Below are positions 45,813 to 53,784 of a DNA stretch of 64,000 nt, one piece after another. Under the pieces are notes generated by a model that ran no database searches, was not told the DNA's origin, and saw only the letters and a program-made list of their open reading frames with translations. Source of the stretch: Ignavibacteriales bacterium (GTDB lineage Bacteria; Bacteroidota; Ignavibacteria; Ignavibacteriales; Ignavibacteriaceae). The stretch covers positions 1 through 64,000 of the forward strand of contig JAGUYG010000031.1 of NCBI GenBank assembly GCA_020061465.1. Reading direction: 5' to 3'. Within the stretch, counting starts at the first letter, position 1; each line of letters opens with the position of its first letter. The translations under genes and the position numbers were made by a program.

Positions 45813-47171
45813 ATGAAAGTTATAGTTATAGATGATGAAAAATCGAAGCGCATAACAATGTGCGATGCCCTTAAAAAAGCAGGTTACGATTCAGAATCTT
45901 TTGAATCGCCCATTGCCGCCATGAATTATTTCGAGCAATACGGTGCAGATATCTTAATTACAGATATCCGAATGACAGGAATGGACGGTTTTGATGTGCT
46001 TCAAAAAGTAAAATCGCTAAATCAACGTACCTCGGTTATTATGATTACTGCCTATGGAACAATTCAATCAGCAGTTGAAGCAATGAAGATGGGAGCCTAC
46101 GATTATATCACAAAGCCTTTCTCCTCCGATCATCTTGTTCACCTTGTAAATAAATTGGCGATGTATAAAAAACTTGAAGAGGAGAACTTAAATCTTAAAC
46201 GGAAATTACAGGAGAGATATTCGTTTCATAATTTAATCGGTAAATCGAAAGTTATGCAGGAACTTTATGACCAGCTTGATACAATTTCAAAAACCGATAT
46301 GGCTGTACTAATTGAAGGAGAAAGCGGCACAGGCAAAGAAGTAGTCGCAAATGCTATTCATTACAACAGTAACAGAAAGGACAAGCCCTTCATTAAATTA
46401 AGCTGTGCTGTATTGAACGAATCTATACTTGAAAGTGAACTATTCGGACATGTAAAAGGTGCATTTACCGGTGCATACAAAGATAAAAAAGGACGCTTTG
46501 AATCAGCCAACGAAGGAACTCTTTTTCTTGATGATGTAGACGATATTCCTTTGTCGTTTCAAGTAAAGCTGCTGCGAGTGCTGCAGGAAAAAGAATTTGA
46601 ACGTGTCGGCGGAAATACTCCTATAAAAGTTAATGTAAGAATTATTTGCGCTTCCAAAATTGATTTATGGGAAAAAGTACAGAGGAATGAATTCAGAGAA
46701 GATTTATACTATAGAATTAGAGTAATTCCAATCCGTTTGCCTGCCTTGAGAGAACGCAAAGAAGACATTCCGCTTTTAATCGATCACTTCATAAAAAAGA
46801 TTGGAAGAGAAGAAGTTAAATTTTCTCCTGATTCAATCGAAGTTCTTTCTGAGATGGATTGGCACGGCAATGTTAGACAATTGGAAAACGCCGTTAACCG
46901 GATTGTAGCTTTTTCCGGTTCTAATCTTATCAAAAAAGAAATGATACCGGAGGATATATTGTGTAAAAAGGAAAAGCATCTGCCGTTAAGCTTTAATGGG
47001 TACGATTCTATCTGTTTAGAAAAAATCGTTGAAGAGCTTGAAGCAAGTGCAGTAATTTGGGCGCTGCAAAAAGCAGGCGGTAATCAATCTAAAGCCGCTA
47101 AATTCCTGAACATTAAACGAACAACATTCAGAGATAAAATGCTTAAGTATAAAATCTCTGAAAAAAGTTAG
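45813..47171 (+). CDS. NtrC-family sigma-54-dependent response regulator
   Basis: A 452-residue bacterial enhancer-binding protein: receiver domain (1-120, phospho-acceptor Asp51, DDE at 7-9), AAA+ domain with Walker A GESGTGKE (169-176), sigma-54-contacting GAFTGA (216-221) and Walker B TLFLDD, then a Fis-type HTH at the end (GNQSKAAKFLNIKRTTFRDKM). All motifs for sigma-54 activation are intact. It follows the kinase by 12 bp. The sigma-54 type promoters at 40500, 44541 and 47304 are its likely targets. Confidence 0.95.
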   Translation: MKVIVIDDEKSKRITMCDALKKAGYDSESFESPIAAMNYFEQYGADILITDIRMTGMDGFDVLQKVKSLNQRTSVIMITAYGTIQSAVEAMKMGAYDYITKPFSSDHLVHLVNKLAMYKKLEEENLNLKRKLQERYSFHNLIGKSKVMQELYDQLDTISKTDMAVLIEGESGTGKEVVANAIHYNSNRKDKPFIKLSCAVLNESILESELFGHVKGAFTGAYKDKKGRFESANEGTLFLDDVDDIPLSFQVKLLRVLQEKEFERVGGNTPIKVNVRIICASKIDLWEKVQRNEFREDLYYRIRVIPIRLPALRERKEDIPLLIDHFIKKIGREEVKFSPDSIEVLSEMDWHGNVRQLENAVNRIVAFSGSNLIKKEMIPEDILCKKEKHLPLSFNGYDSICLEKIVEELEASAVIWALQKAGGNQSKAAKFLNIKRTTFRDKMLKYKISEKS

Positions 47172-47199
47172 AGCATTTGTTTTCATTCTGATATTTGTA

Positions 47200-47215
47200 T
47201 GACGTAATTGCGTCA
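47200..47215 (+). promoter_or_regulatory. Upstream activator site, nap operon
   Basis: TGACG-TAATTG-CGTCA, a 16-bp palindrome with one mismatched pair around AATT, 88 bp ahead of the -24 element at 47304. It has the same form as 40406-40421. Likely binding site of the NtrC-type regulator encoded just upstream. Confidence 0.6.
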
Positions 47216-47303
47216 GTCGACGAGCATCCGTCCTTTAGTGCAGTAATAAAAATATTTTCAACACGCAATTCACATTTCTAACAGCATTTATTTATACCGC
47301 CGA

Positions 47304-47319
47304 TGGCATCAAAATTGAT
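47304..47319 (+). promoter_or_regulatory. Sigma-54 type promoter, nap operon
   Basis: TGGCATCAAAATTGAT, nearly the same as the Rieske operon promoter (TGGCATCATAATTGGA), 64 bp upstream of the ATG at 47383. Confidence 0.6.
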
Positions 47320-47382
47320 TTTAAGCGTAGGTTAGTTATGCTAATAACTTAATTAAAATCATTCACAAAATTGGGGTAAATC

Positions 47383-48873
47383 ATGCTAAAATTCAGATAC
47401 ATTACAACTCTACTTTTCCTAACTCTGCTCGTTCCTAAGTGCTTGTATGCACAAGATGCACCGCAAGTTCAGTTTAAGCTTAACGGAGTATATACAGCGT
47501 GGGGACAGATGCAAAATGATTTCCTCCTGGGTAAGTCTGAATACAGGGATCACTACATTGTTCAAATGCTGCGTTTGAATCTTGCAGTAAATTATACAGA
47601 GAACATAAAAGCGGTTACCCGATTAGACTTAGCACAGGGATGGTGGGGAGTTGATAACGAACCTCCAACATACAACGGCGCAAGCGGTCTGTTCGACAAT
47701 AAGGATACTCATTACGGACTGCATGTTGACCATGCTTACCTCTGGTTCAAAGTTCCTTCTATCTCTACTGCTTTTACCGTTGGGCGTTTCAATTGGTCTG
47801 CCGGAAATAAATTAGTGCTTGATAACAACTATGACGGAATTTCTGCTGCGATCAGCTTAAGGTCTCATGAATTAAAATTTGGCTGGGCAAAAATTTTTGA
47901 AGGTGTAAACGGTATATCCGATCTTCCCAAAGTGGGTATGGATCCGCGGGGTAACTACGATGCAAGAGATGCAAATCTTTTCTCCGCTTCATTTAATGCT
48001 AAGTTAGAAAATACTAACCTTGAAGTGTACGGCATCTATTATAAAGATGCAGGCATTGATGATTCATTAGCCTTTTTACCCGACGGCTTCTTTTATAATA
48101 GACCTCGATTTACTCCCCAGGTAACTTCTCTTGGAATTGTGGGTATTGCCGGTACAACTAAATTAGGCAAGCTGACGCTTAACTACGAAGCAAATTATTT
48201 AACCGGTAAAGATGAGATAGATAATAAGACTCACGCCGGTCCGTTAAATACCTCTATGGCAGGTATCGACCCACTAAAATATGATATTAACGACGGCGAT
48301 CTTGCAGGTTACAATATTTATGCTAAGCTGGATTACGCAGTTGCTGAAGCAGTTACTCTCGGCTTAGTTGCTGGAATGGGATCAGGTGATGATGACCCCA
48401 CTCAAGGCAAGGGTAACGTAAACAAACTTCGTACTGCGGGCTTCTTCTATTTAACCGAAGTATGGGAAGATTCAATCATGCCTGATGAAGAAGGAATTAC
48501 ACCACAGGGATTAGGCGCGCCAAACGTTAGAGCCTATAGAGAATTAGAAAATACAACTGCCATCCAAGTTAACAGTACTTTCAAATTAACTCCCAAGTGG
48601 AAAGTGTTCGCCTCATTCACTTACTTAAAAGCCACCCAGACGATTTACGCATGGACTGCTGCAGGTCCCGACCTTACAAAAAGTGCTAATGATATAGGCT
48701 GGGAGTTCGATCTTAAAACCGATTATCAGATCTATGATAAATTAACTTTAACCTTCAGAGGCGGCTATTTCTCACCGGGTGATGGAGCAAAATACCTCAT
48801 CATCGGTACGGTTGACGATAGATGGAAACTGCCACCGTGGGAGTTGAAGACAGAGATAACTTTTGCATTTTAA
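47383..48873 (+). CDS. Outer-membrane porin-like barrel of the nap operon
   Basis: A 496-residue exported barrel protein. Signal peptide at 1-23 (ends LYAQD). Alternating polar/aromatic strands and a terminal ...LKTEITFAF with C-terminal Phe indicate an outer-membrane barrel of the porin/alginate-export kind. It is the first gene after a sigma-54 type promoter and followed 16 bp later by the tetraheme cytochrome and NapA, so a nitrate/nitrite channel is a natural guess (inference). No TonB or plug domain is seen. Confidence 0.8.
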   Translation: MLKFRYITTLLFLTLLVPKCLYAQDAPQVQFKLNGVYTAWGQMQNDFLLGKSEYRDHYIVQMLRLNLAVNYTENIKAVTRLDLAQGWWGVDNEPPTYNGASGLFDNKDTHYGLHVDHAYLWFKVPSISTAFTVGRFNWSAGNKLVLDNNYDGISAAISLRSHELKFGWAKIFEGVNGISDLPKVGMDPRGNYDARDANLFSASFNAKLENTNLEVYGIYYKDAGIDDSLAFLPDGFFYNRPRFTPQVTSLGIVGIAGTTKLGKLTLNYEANYLTGKDEIDNKTHAGPLNTSMAGIDPLKYDINDGDLAGYNIYAKLDYAVAEAVTLGLVAGMGSGDDDPTQGKGNVNKLRTAGFFYLTEVWEDSIMPDEEGITPQGLGAPNVRAYRELENTTAIQVNSTFKLTPKWKVFASFTYLKATQTIYAWTAAGPDLTKSANDIGWEFDLKTDYQIYDKLTLTFRGGYFSPGDGAKYLIIGTVDDRWKLPPWELKTEITFAF

Positions 48874-48889
48874 TTTTTAGAGGATACAC

Positions 48890-49282
48890 ATGAAAAAAAC
48901 ACCCTATTTAATAACATCCTTAATTTTCGTCTCGCTGCTTGCTGCCGGATTCGTAACGAACAGTGGAAATAACTCTACGCAGCAACTACCTCCAAAAGAT
49001 AAACATCCTGAAGTGGATTGGTCGATTGGCTGTGCCGAATGCCATGAGGAAATGACTCCGAAAGTATTCCAGGAATGGAATGAAAGTCGTCACGGTCAGG
49101 TTAACTTCGGCTGTTATATTTGCCATGGTGATGGACAGGAAGTCTTCTATAAAAAGGGAAAAGACGAAGGTTGCCTGGGCTGTCATGCAGCTCAAGAAGT
49201 TAACTACAAGCAGCTAAAAGTAAAGTCATGCTTTGACTGCCATAACGGGCATACGCTTAAATTTCATAATGAAAATAAATAA
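48890..49282 (+). CDS. napM: Tetraheme cytochrome c (NapM-like)
   Basis: A small periplasmic cytochrome of 130 residues with an N-terminal signal/anchor (about 5-25) and four CxxCH sites: CAECH, CYICH, CLGCH, CFDCH. In Desulfovibrio the nap operon runs napC-napM-napA-napD-napG-napH, with NapM a tetraheme cytochrome; here the same order M-A-D-G-H follows, without napC. It probably carries electrons to NapA in place of NapB. The name NapM is by synteny and heme count. Confidence 0.8.
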   Translation: MKKTPYLITSLIFVSLLAAGFVTNSGNNSTQQLPPKDKHPEVDWSIGCAECHEEMTPKVFQEWNESRHGQVNFGCYICHGDGQEVFYKKGKDEGCLGCHAAQEVNYKQLKVKSCFDCHNGHTLKFHNENK

Positions 49283-49301
49283 GATGTCGGAGGAGAAATC
49301 A

Positions 49302-51566
49302 ATGTCAATTTCAAGAAGAGAATTTTTAAAAGCATCAGCTTTAACCGCAGCAGCAGCAGCAATAGGAGTAGAACCTCTATTGAACAGCAAAACGTTAGCG
49401 GCGGCTGCTCAGGAAGGAGTCATCTGGCATAAATCCGTCTGCCGTCTTTGCGGTGCTGGCTGCGGTGTGATGTTAGGCGTTAAAGACGGTAAACCCTTTG
49501 GTGTTAGAGGGGATAAAGAAAACACAATAAATGCCGGCATCCTTTGCGTTAAGGCATTTTATCTGCATAAGATGATTACCGCAAAAAACCGACTGCTATA
49601 TCCTATGGTGCGGAAGGACGGTAAATTGGTAAGAGCATCATGGGATGAAGCAATGAATTTGGTTGCTTCGAGATTTAAAGAGATACTGGAGAAACATGGA
49701 CCTGATGCCTTAGCTTATTACGGTTCAGGTCAAGCTCAAACGGAAGAAACGTATCTTGCAAACAGACTTTTCAAAGGCTTTATAGGTACAAACAACGTTG
49801 AAGGAAATCCACGCTTGTGTATGGCAAGCGCTGTTGGCGGCTACATTTCTTCTTTCGGTGCAGATGAACCGATAGGAACTTATGATGATATTGAACACTG
49901 TGAATTGTTTCTTTTAGTCGGTACTAATACTGCCGAGGCACATCCTGTTTTGTACGATAGAATAGTAAGCAGAAAAAAGAAACATCCTTCAACAAAAATT
50001 GTCATAATTGATCCACGGAAAACACCGACAAACAGAATTGCCGATTTGCATTTACAGGTAAAACCCGGTTACGATTTGGCAATTATGCATGCCATTGCAA
50101 GAATTTTAATTAAAGAAGGCTTTACAGACGAACAATTCATTAAAGATTCTGTTGTGTTTAGCGATGGTAAAGATCCGATTTCATACGACGACTACAAAAC
50201 GTTTCTCGAAAAATATACTCCCGAATATGCAGCCGAACAAGCAGGAATAAATCCTTCGGAAATAGTTCAAGCTGCAAGAATTTTTGGTCAATCTCCCACA
50301 GCTATGACGATGTGGACGATGGGAGTTAACCAACGCGTTGCCGGAGTTTTCCTGAATAATCTTATACATAACATTCATCTATTAACAGGAAAATTGGGAA
50401 AACCGGGATCCGATTCCTTCTCATTAACCGGACAGCCAAATGCATGCGGCGGCGTTCGGGAAGGCGGCGGTTTATGTCATTTACTTCCAGGTCACCGCTC
50501 TGTTGAAAATGAACAGCACCGGAAAGAAATTGCTGAAATATGGATGACAACACCGGAAAAGATTCAGCCTAAGCCGGGAAAACATACCATTGCAATGTTC
50601 GAGGGTGTTGCTAACGGCGATATAAAAGGATTATTTGTTCTTTGCACTAATCCAGCTCAATCTCTGCCTAATTTGAATAAATATCTTAAAGGAATGAGTG
50701 ATGTATTTCTCGTTATAACCGAATCATTCCATCCAACAGAAACTTCAAAAATTGCCGACGTAGTTTTACCAGTTGCTTTTTGGGGTGAAAAGGAAGGTGT
50801 TTACGGCTGTTCTGAAAGAAGATCGCAGCACCTTGCAAAAGCACTTAAACCAATGGGTGAAGCCCTCTGGGACGGTGATGTATTGATCGACCTTGCTAAG
50901 AGAATGGGTTACGGTGCATACTTCGAACACTTTAAAACTCCCGAAGATGTGTGGAATGAATATTTGAAAACTACAAAAGGAAAGGGTTTGGATTTAACCG
51001 GAGCACCTTACGAAAGGCTGAAAAAGGTTCGTGGTTTAAGATGGCCCGTTCCGAATGTGAACCATCCCGGTACCGGGCATCGATTTACCGAAGGCGATCC
51101 ATTATTCCCCAAGGATAAAGCAGGTAGTAGAAGAATGTACTTTTATGCAAAACCGGAAGGAAAAGCAGTGATCTTTGCTCGACCCGATAAGGGACCTGAA
51201 GAACCCACTTCTGCCGATTATCCGATAGCACTAACTACCGGACGCATTCTCGAACAATGGCATACGATGACGATGACAGGTCAGGTTCCCGAATTAGTGC
51301 GAGCTAATCCGAATCCTTATGTTGAAATTAATCCGGATGATGCAAAAGCTTGGGGTATCAGCAGCAGAGATAAAGTGAAGCTGACTACTAAACGCGGCTC
51401 ATTAACTGTCGAAGCCAAGGTTATCGATAGACCCCGCAAAGGTACTATCTTCTTGCCATGGCATTGGCCCGAGAGCTTAACTAATATTTTAACAATTGAC
51501 GCTGTCGATCCCGGTTCTAAAGAACCTGAATATAAAGTAGCAGCATGTAAAGTGGAGAAAGCATAA
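49302..51566 (+). CDS. napA: Periplasmic nitrate reductase catalytic subunit
   Basis: Molybdopterin bis-MGD enzyme reducing nitrate to nitrite in the periplasm. From the ATG at 49302 (GGAGGAG upstream) it has 754 residues. The Tat signal is SISRREFLKAS (2-12). The [4Fe-4S] ligands are Cys47, Cys50, Cys54 and Cys82, followed by the electron-transfer Lys84; the Mo ligand is Cys173 in NPRLCMASAVGGY. The size matches the monomeric Desulfovibrio-type NapA better than the 830-residue proteobacterial one. No napB gene is present. Substrate could be another oxyanion, but the napD/G/H context argues for nitrate. Confidence 0.9.
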   Translation: MSISRREFLKASALTAAAAAIGVEPLLNSKTLAAAAQEGVIWHKSVCRLCGAGCGVMLGVKDGKPFGVRGDKENTINAGILCVKAFYLHKMITAKNRLLYPMVRKDGKLVRASWDEAMNLVASRFKEILEKHGPDALAYYGSGQAQTEETYLANRLFKGFIGTNNVEGNPRLCMASAVGGYISSFGADEPIGTYDDIEHCELFLLVGTNTAEAHPVLYDRIVSRKKKHPSTKIVIIDPRKTPTNRIADLHLQVKPGYDLAIMHAIARILIKEGFTDEQFIKDSVVFSDGKDPISYDDYKTFLEKYTPEYAAEQAGINPSEIVQAARIFGQSPTAMTMWTMGVNQRVAGVFLNNLIHNIHLLTGKLGKPGSDSFSLTGQPNACGGVREGGGLCHLLPGHRSVENEQHRKEIAEIWMTTPEKIQPKPGKHTIAMFEGVANGDIKGLFVLCTNPAQSLPNLNKYLKGMSDVFLVITESFHPTETSKIADVVLPVAFWGEKEGVYGCSERRSQHLAKALKPMGEALWDGDVLIDLAKRMGYGAYFEHFKTPEDVWNEYLKTTKGKGLDLTGAPYERLKKVRGLRWPVPNVNHPGTGHRFTEGDPLFPKDKAGSRRMYFYAKPEGKAVIFARPDKGPEEPTSADYPIALTTGRILEQWHTMTMTGQVPELVRANPNPYVEINPDDAKAWGISSRDKVKLTTKRGSLTVEAKVIDRPRKGTIFLPWHWPESLTNILTIDAVDPGSKEPEYKVAACKVEKA

Positions 51567-51613
51567 CTTATTAATTTTTGACCCTGATAAAATGCTGTAT
51601 CGCACTCACAGCA

Positions 51614-51660
51614 GGGATTGCCTTCTTCTCTGCCTTGAAGGCAATCCCGATTATTTTTTT
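51614..51660 (+). terminator. Intrinsic terminator between napA and napD
   Basis: GGGATTGCCTTC (51614-51625) pairs perfectly with GAAGGCAATCCC (51637-51648), followed by TTATTTTTTT (51651-51660). A textbook rho-independent terminator inside the nap operon. As the napD ATG is only 14 bp beyond, it may let most transcripts end after napA and give less of NapD, G and H. Confidence 0.85.
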
Positions 51661-51673
51661 CGAGGATATTAAA

Positions 51674-51922
51674 ATGATTATAGCAAGTATGATAGTACGA
51701 ACTCAGGTTGATAAAGCTGAAGAAATAGCACTTCAGTTGAAAAGATTACCAAACGTATCAACGCACGGTGTTTACAAAGACGATAACATAATTGTCATAA
51801 TCGAAGCCGAAAGGGAAGAAGAGCTTGAGAGATTATCGCGTTATATAATGAACGAGTTCGAAGGTGTTCTGGGCACTTATCCAACCTTCATTTCATCTGA
51901 TGAAAATGTTTTGAATTTGTGA
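51674..51922 (+). CDS. napD: NapD-like Tat proofreading chaperone
   Basis: An 82-residue protein of NapD type, which binds the Tat signal of NapA during cofactor loading. The ferredoxin-like fold pattern is clear: MIIASMIVRTQVDKAEEIALQLKRL, then VSTHGVYKDDNIIVIIEA. An ORF start at 51578 would run the gene through the terminator; the ATG at 51674, with GAGGATATT upstream, gives the normal family length. Located between napA and napG as in other nap operons. Confidence 0.84.
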   Translation: MIIASMIVRTQVDKAEEIALQLKRLPNVSTHGVYKDDNIIVIIEAEREEELERLSRYIMNEFEGVLGTYPTFISSDENVLNL

Positions 51923-51951
51923 ATGAACTTTAAACTGAAAACAGCCTGATT

Positions 51952-52467
51952 GTGGTTTCATTTATTATTGAATTTGTTCGTGATTTAATTAGCGGTAAAT
52001 CTCCACTAAGACCCCCGGGTGCATTTCCTGAAAAGGAATTCTTAAAGAAGTGTATCAAGTGCAATAAGTGTGCGCAAATTTGTCCTTACTTTAGCATTCA
52101 AATGGCGCATATTGAGTACGGTAAAAGTATGGGCACACCTCTGATCTTTCCGAGAGAAGTTCCTTGTTACGTTTGCATGAAGTGTCCGCCAGTATGCCCA
52201 ACGGGCGCATTAAAAAACGACGTAGTAAATAAAGAAGATGTCCGGATGGGCATTGCAGTAATCAATGAAGAAACATGTCTGCCCTACATAGGAATAATTT
52301 GCCGGGCTTGCTTTGAAAATTGTCCCATCTTTAGAGAAGCAATAATTCTAGAAGATGAAATGTATCCGAAGGTAATTAAAGAAAAATGTATTGGCTGTGG
52401 AATATGCGAGAAGGTTTGTCCGATTGAAGGTTCAGCAATAATAATTGAAAGCGCTCATAACATATAA
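51952..52467 (+). CDS. napG: NapG-like four-cluster ferredoxin protein
   Basis: A 171-residue ferredoxin with four Cys motifs for [4Fe-4S] clusters: CIKCNKCAQICP, CYVCMKCPPVCP, a spaced CLPYIGIICRACFENCP, and CIGCGICEKVCP. This cluster pattern is that of NapG/MauM. Unlike the classic NapG, no twin-arginine signal is present at the N-terminus (MVSFIIEFVRDLISGK); it begins with an amphipathic hydrophobic segment. The start is a GTG at 51952. With NapH it is thought to move electrons from quinol to the NapA side. Confidence 0.85.
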   Translation: MVSFIIEFVRDLISGKSPLRPPGAFPEKEFLKKCIKCNKCAQICPYFSIQMAHIEYGKSMGTPLIFPREVPCYVCMKCPPVCPTGALKNDVVNKEDVRMGIAVINEETCLPYIGIICRACFENCPIFREAIILEDEMYPKVIKEKCIGCGICEKVCPIEGSAIIIESAHNI

Positions 52468-52526
52468 ACAAAAGTATTTTGCGATGCCTTTAATATTGTA
52501 GATAATTTTGAAAAAACGGAAGCACA

Positions 52527-53420
52527 TTGTTCGGCTTAAAGCAAAATAGTTTGTATTCGAATCTGAACCAGATCAGAAAATTTGTTCAGATATTTTCATT
52601 AATATTTTTAATTGCGGTGCCTGTTTTAATCTTATATGAAATTTGGTTCATCATCGGAAATTTATATTCTATCACTATCGGCGGACTCGATATTGTAGAT
52701 CCAGCTTCAGCATTGCAGACTATTCTTCTATCAAAGGAAGTTACAACAACCGTTCTTTTCGGTTTAATTGTTCCTATTGTGTTGGCTTTAGTTTTTGGAA
52801 AAGTATTTTGCTCATGGATGTGTCCTTATAACACTCTAACTGAATGGTTAACTGCTGTTTCGGCAAAGCTATTCAAGAAAAGAGCACGAAAGGCAAAACT
52901 GCAATTAGTAGATCGAAATCCTAATCCAATATTATATTGGAGTATTCTTGCGGCGATTTTGATTCTTTCATGGATGTTAGAGTTTCCGCTGGTTTTGTTT
53001 TTATCGGCGCCGGGAATAATATCGAGCGAAATTTCTCATGTAATTTTAGGAATGGGAATGGGTTTAGAACTACTAATTGTATTAGTAATAATTTCATTCG
53101 AAGCGTTAATATTCAAGAGATATTGGTGTAAATACGTTTGTCCTGTCGGTGCCGTATTATCTTTATTCCGGGTAAGAAAAACATTACGCGTTGCTTATGA
53201 TAAGGCTGTTTGCAATTGCGCCGGCGAATCAGAACCTTGTTCATATATTTGTCCTCTCCAATTATCGCCGAAACAGCCCTATCTTTATCCCTATTGCTTC
53301 AACTGCGGATTGTGTATTAAAATTTGCGAAAAATCAGGCAGCGGTGCGCTTTCATTCAAGTTTGATGAGAAAAAGATTACCGCTGAAATCTCCAATTCAA
53401 AAAAAAATTGTTGTGAATAA
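52527..53420 (+). CDS. napH: NapH-like membrane ferredoxin protein
   Basis: Membrane protein, 297 residues, with about four to five helices and two CxxxCP motifs (FCSWMCPYN and WCKYVCPVGA) at the membrane surface. The C-terminal ferredoxin part is CNCAGESEPCSYICP and CFNCGLCIKICEK. The start is a TTG at 52527. It closes the nap operon and partners with NapG. It is a family relative of 34353-35498, but shorter and with a different C-terminal part. Confidence 0.87.
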   Translation: MFGLKQNSLYSNLNQIRKFVQIFSLIFLIAVPVLILYEIWFIIGNLYSITIGGLDIVDPASALQTILLSKEVTTTVLFGLIVPIVLALVFGKVFCSWMCPYNTLTEWLTAVSAKLFKKRARKAKLQLVDRNPNPILYWSILAAILILSWMLEFPLVLFLSAPGIISSEISHVILGMGMGLELLIVLVIISFEALIFKRYWCKYVCPVGAVLSLFRVRKTLRVAYDKAVCNCAGESEPCSYICPLQLSPKQPYLYPYCFNCGLCIKICEKSGSGALSFKFDEKKITAEISNSKKNCCE

Positions 53421-53461
53421 AATTGAAATAACCATCAATTTATTATAGCGGTCAGAAATAG

Positions 53462-53478
53462 ATTCGATTTAATCGAAT
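53462..53478 (+). terminator. Hairpin after napH
   Basis: ATTCGAT (53462-53468) pairs with ATCGAAT (53472-53478), loop TTA. No T-run, so it is only a possible 3' structure of the nap transcript. Confidence 0.35.
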
Positions 53479-53626
53479 AGAATTTAAAGGACGACAATCA
53501 TTTGTTAAAATATTATAATCAAAGAAGGAAGGTACTACCAACAAATAATTAATCAGAAATAAAATAGACGTTATTATTATCTCCGAGCTTATATCTTTAG
53601 GGAAGAATTTTCAAGAAGAGAAAAAA

Positions 53627-53708
53627 TTTCCATATAGATGAAAGCCGATGGGTTTCAGATAAAATCTGACGCCTCCCGAGTCTCGCTTTAGGCGTGATGA
53701 ATTGGAAA
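53627..53708 (+). ncRNA. Structured leader RNA (riboswitch or attenuator candidate)
   Basis: The gap 53421-53784 holds a compact fold before the 53785 operon. A closing stem TTTCCA (53627-53632)/TGGAAA (53703-53708) encloses two perfect hairpins: TCAGAT (53655-53660)/ATCTGA (53664-53669), and ACGCCT (53669-53674)/AGGCGT (53690-53695), which share one base. Together with the terminator at 53739-53771 it looks like an RNA that controls transcription of the genes beyond. I cannot match it to a known riboswitch class. Confidence 0.5.
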
Positions 53709-53738
53709 GGAGAGAGGTTTTTACCTTATGTTAAATTT

Positions 53739-53771
53739 AAAACCCCCTCTGATTCGATGGGGTTTTTTTTT
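53739..53771 (+). terminator. Terminator in the leader of 53785
   Basis: AAAACCCC (53739-53746) pairs with GGGGTTTT (53759-53766), with extra pairs TC (53748-53749)/GA (53756-53757), then a run of nine T. It ends 13 bp before the ATG. Upstream AGAGGTTTT (53714-53722) can pair with the terminator's 5' side (AAAA and CCTCT), a possible antiterminator. Confidence 0.8.
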
Positions 53772-53784
53772 GTTAGAGTGAACA

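Noticed and set aside
51578-51673. Longer napD start at 51578
   Set aside because: It would translate through a strong terminator stem and add a hydrophobic stretch not known in NapD; ATG 51674 has a good ribosome site.
53627-53771. Assignment of the leader to the Moco, cobalamin or fluoride riboswitch classes
   Set aside because: Conserved boxes of cobalamin (GCCACTG) and fluoride classes are missing, and I cannot confirm the Moco consensus from memory; left as unassigned.
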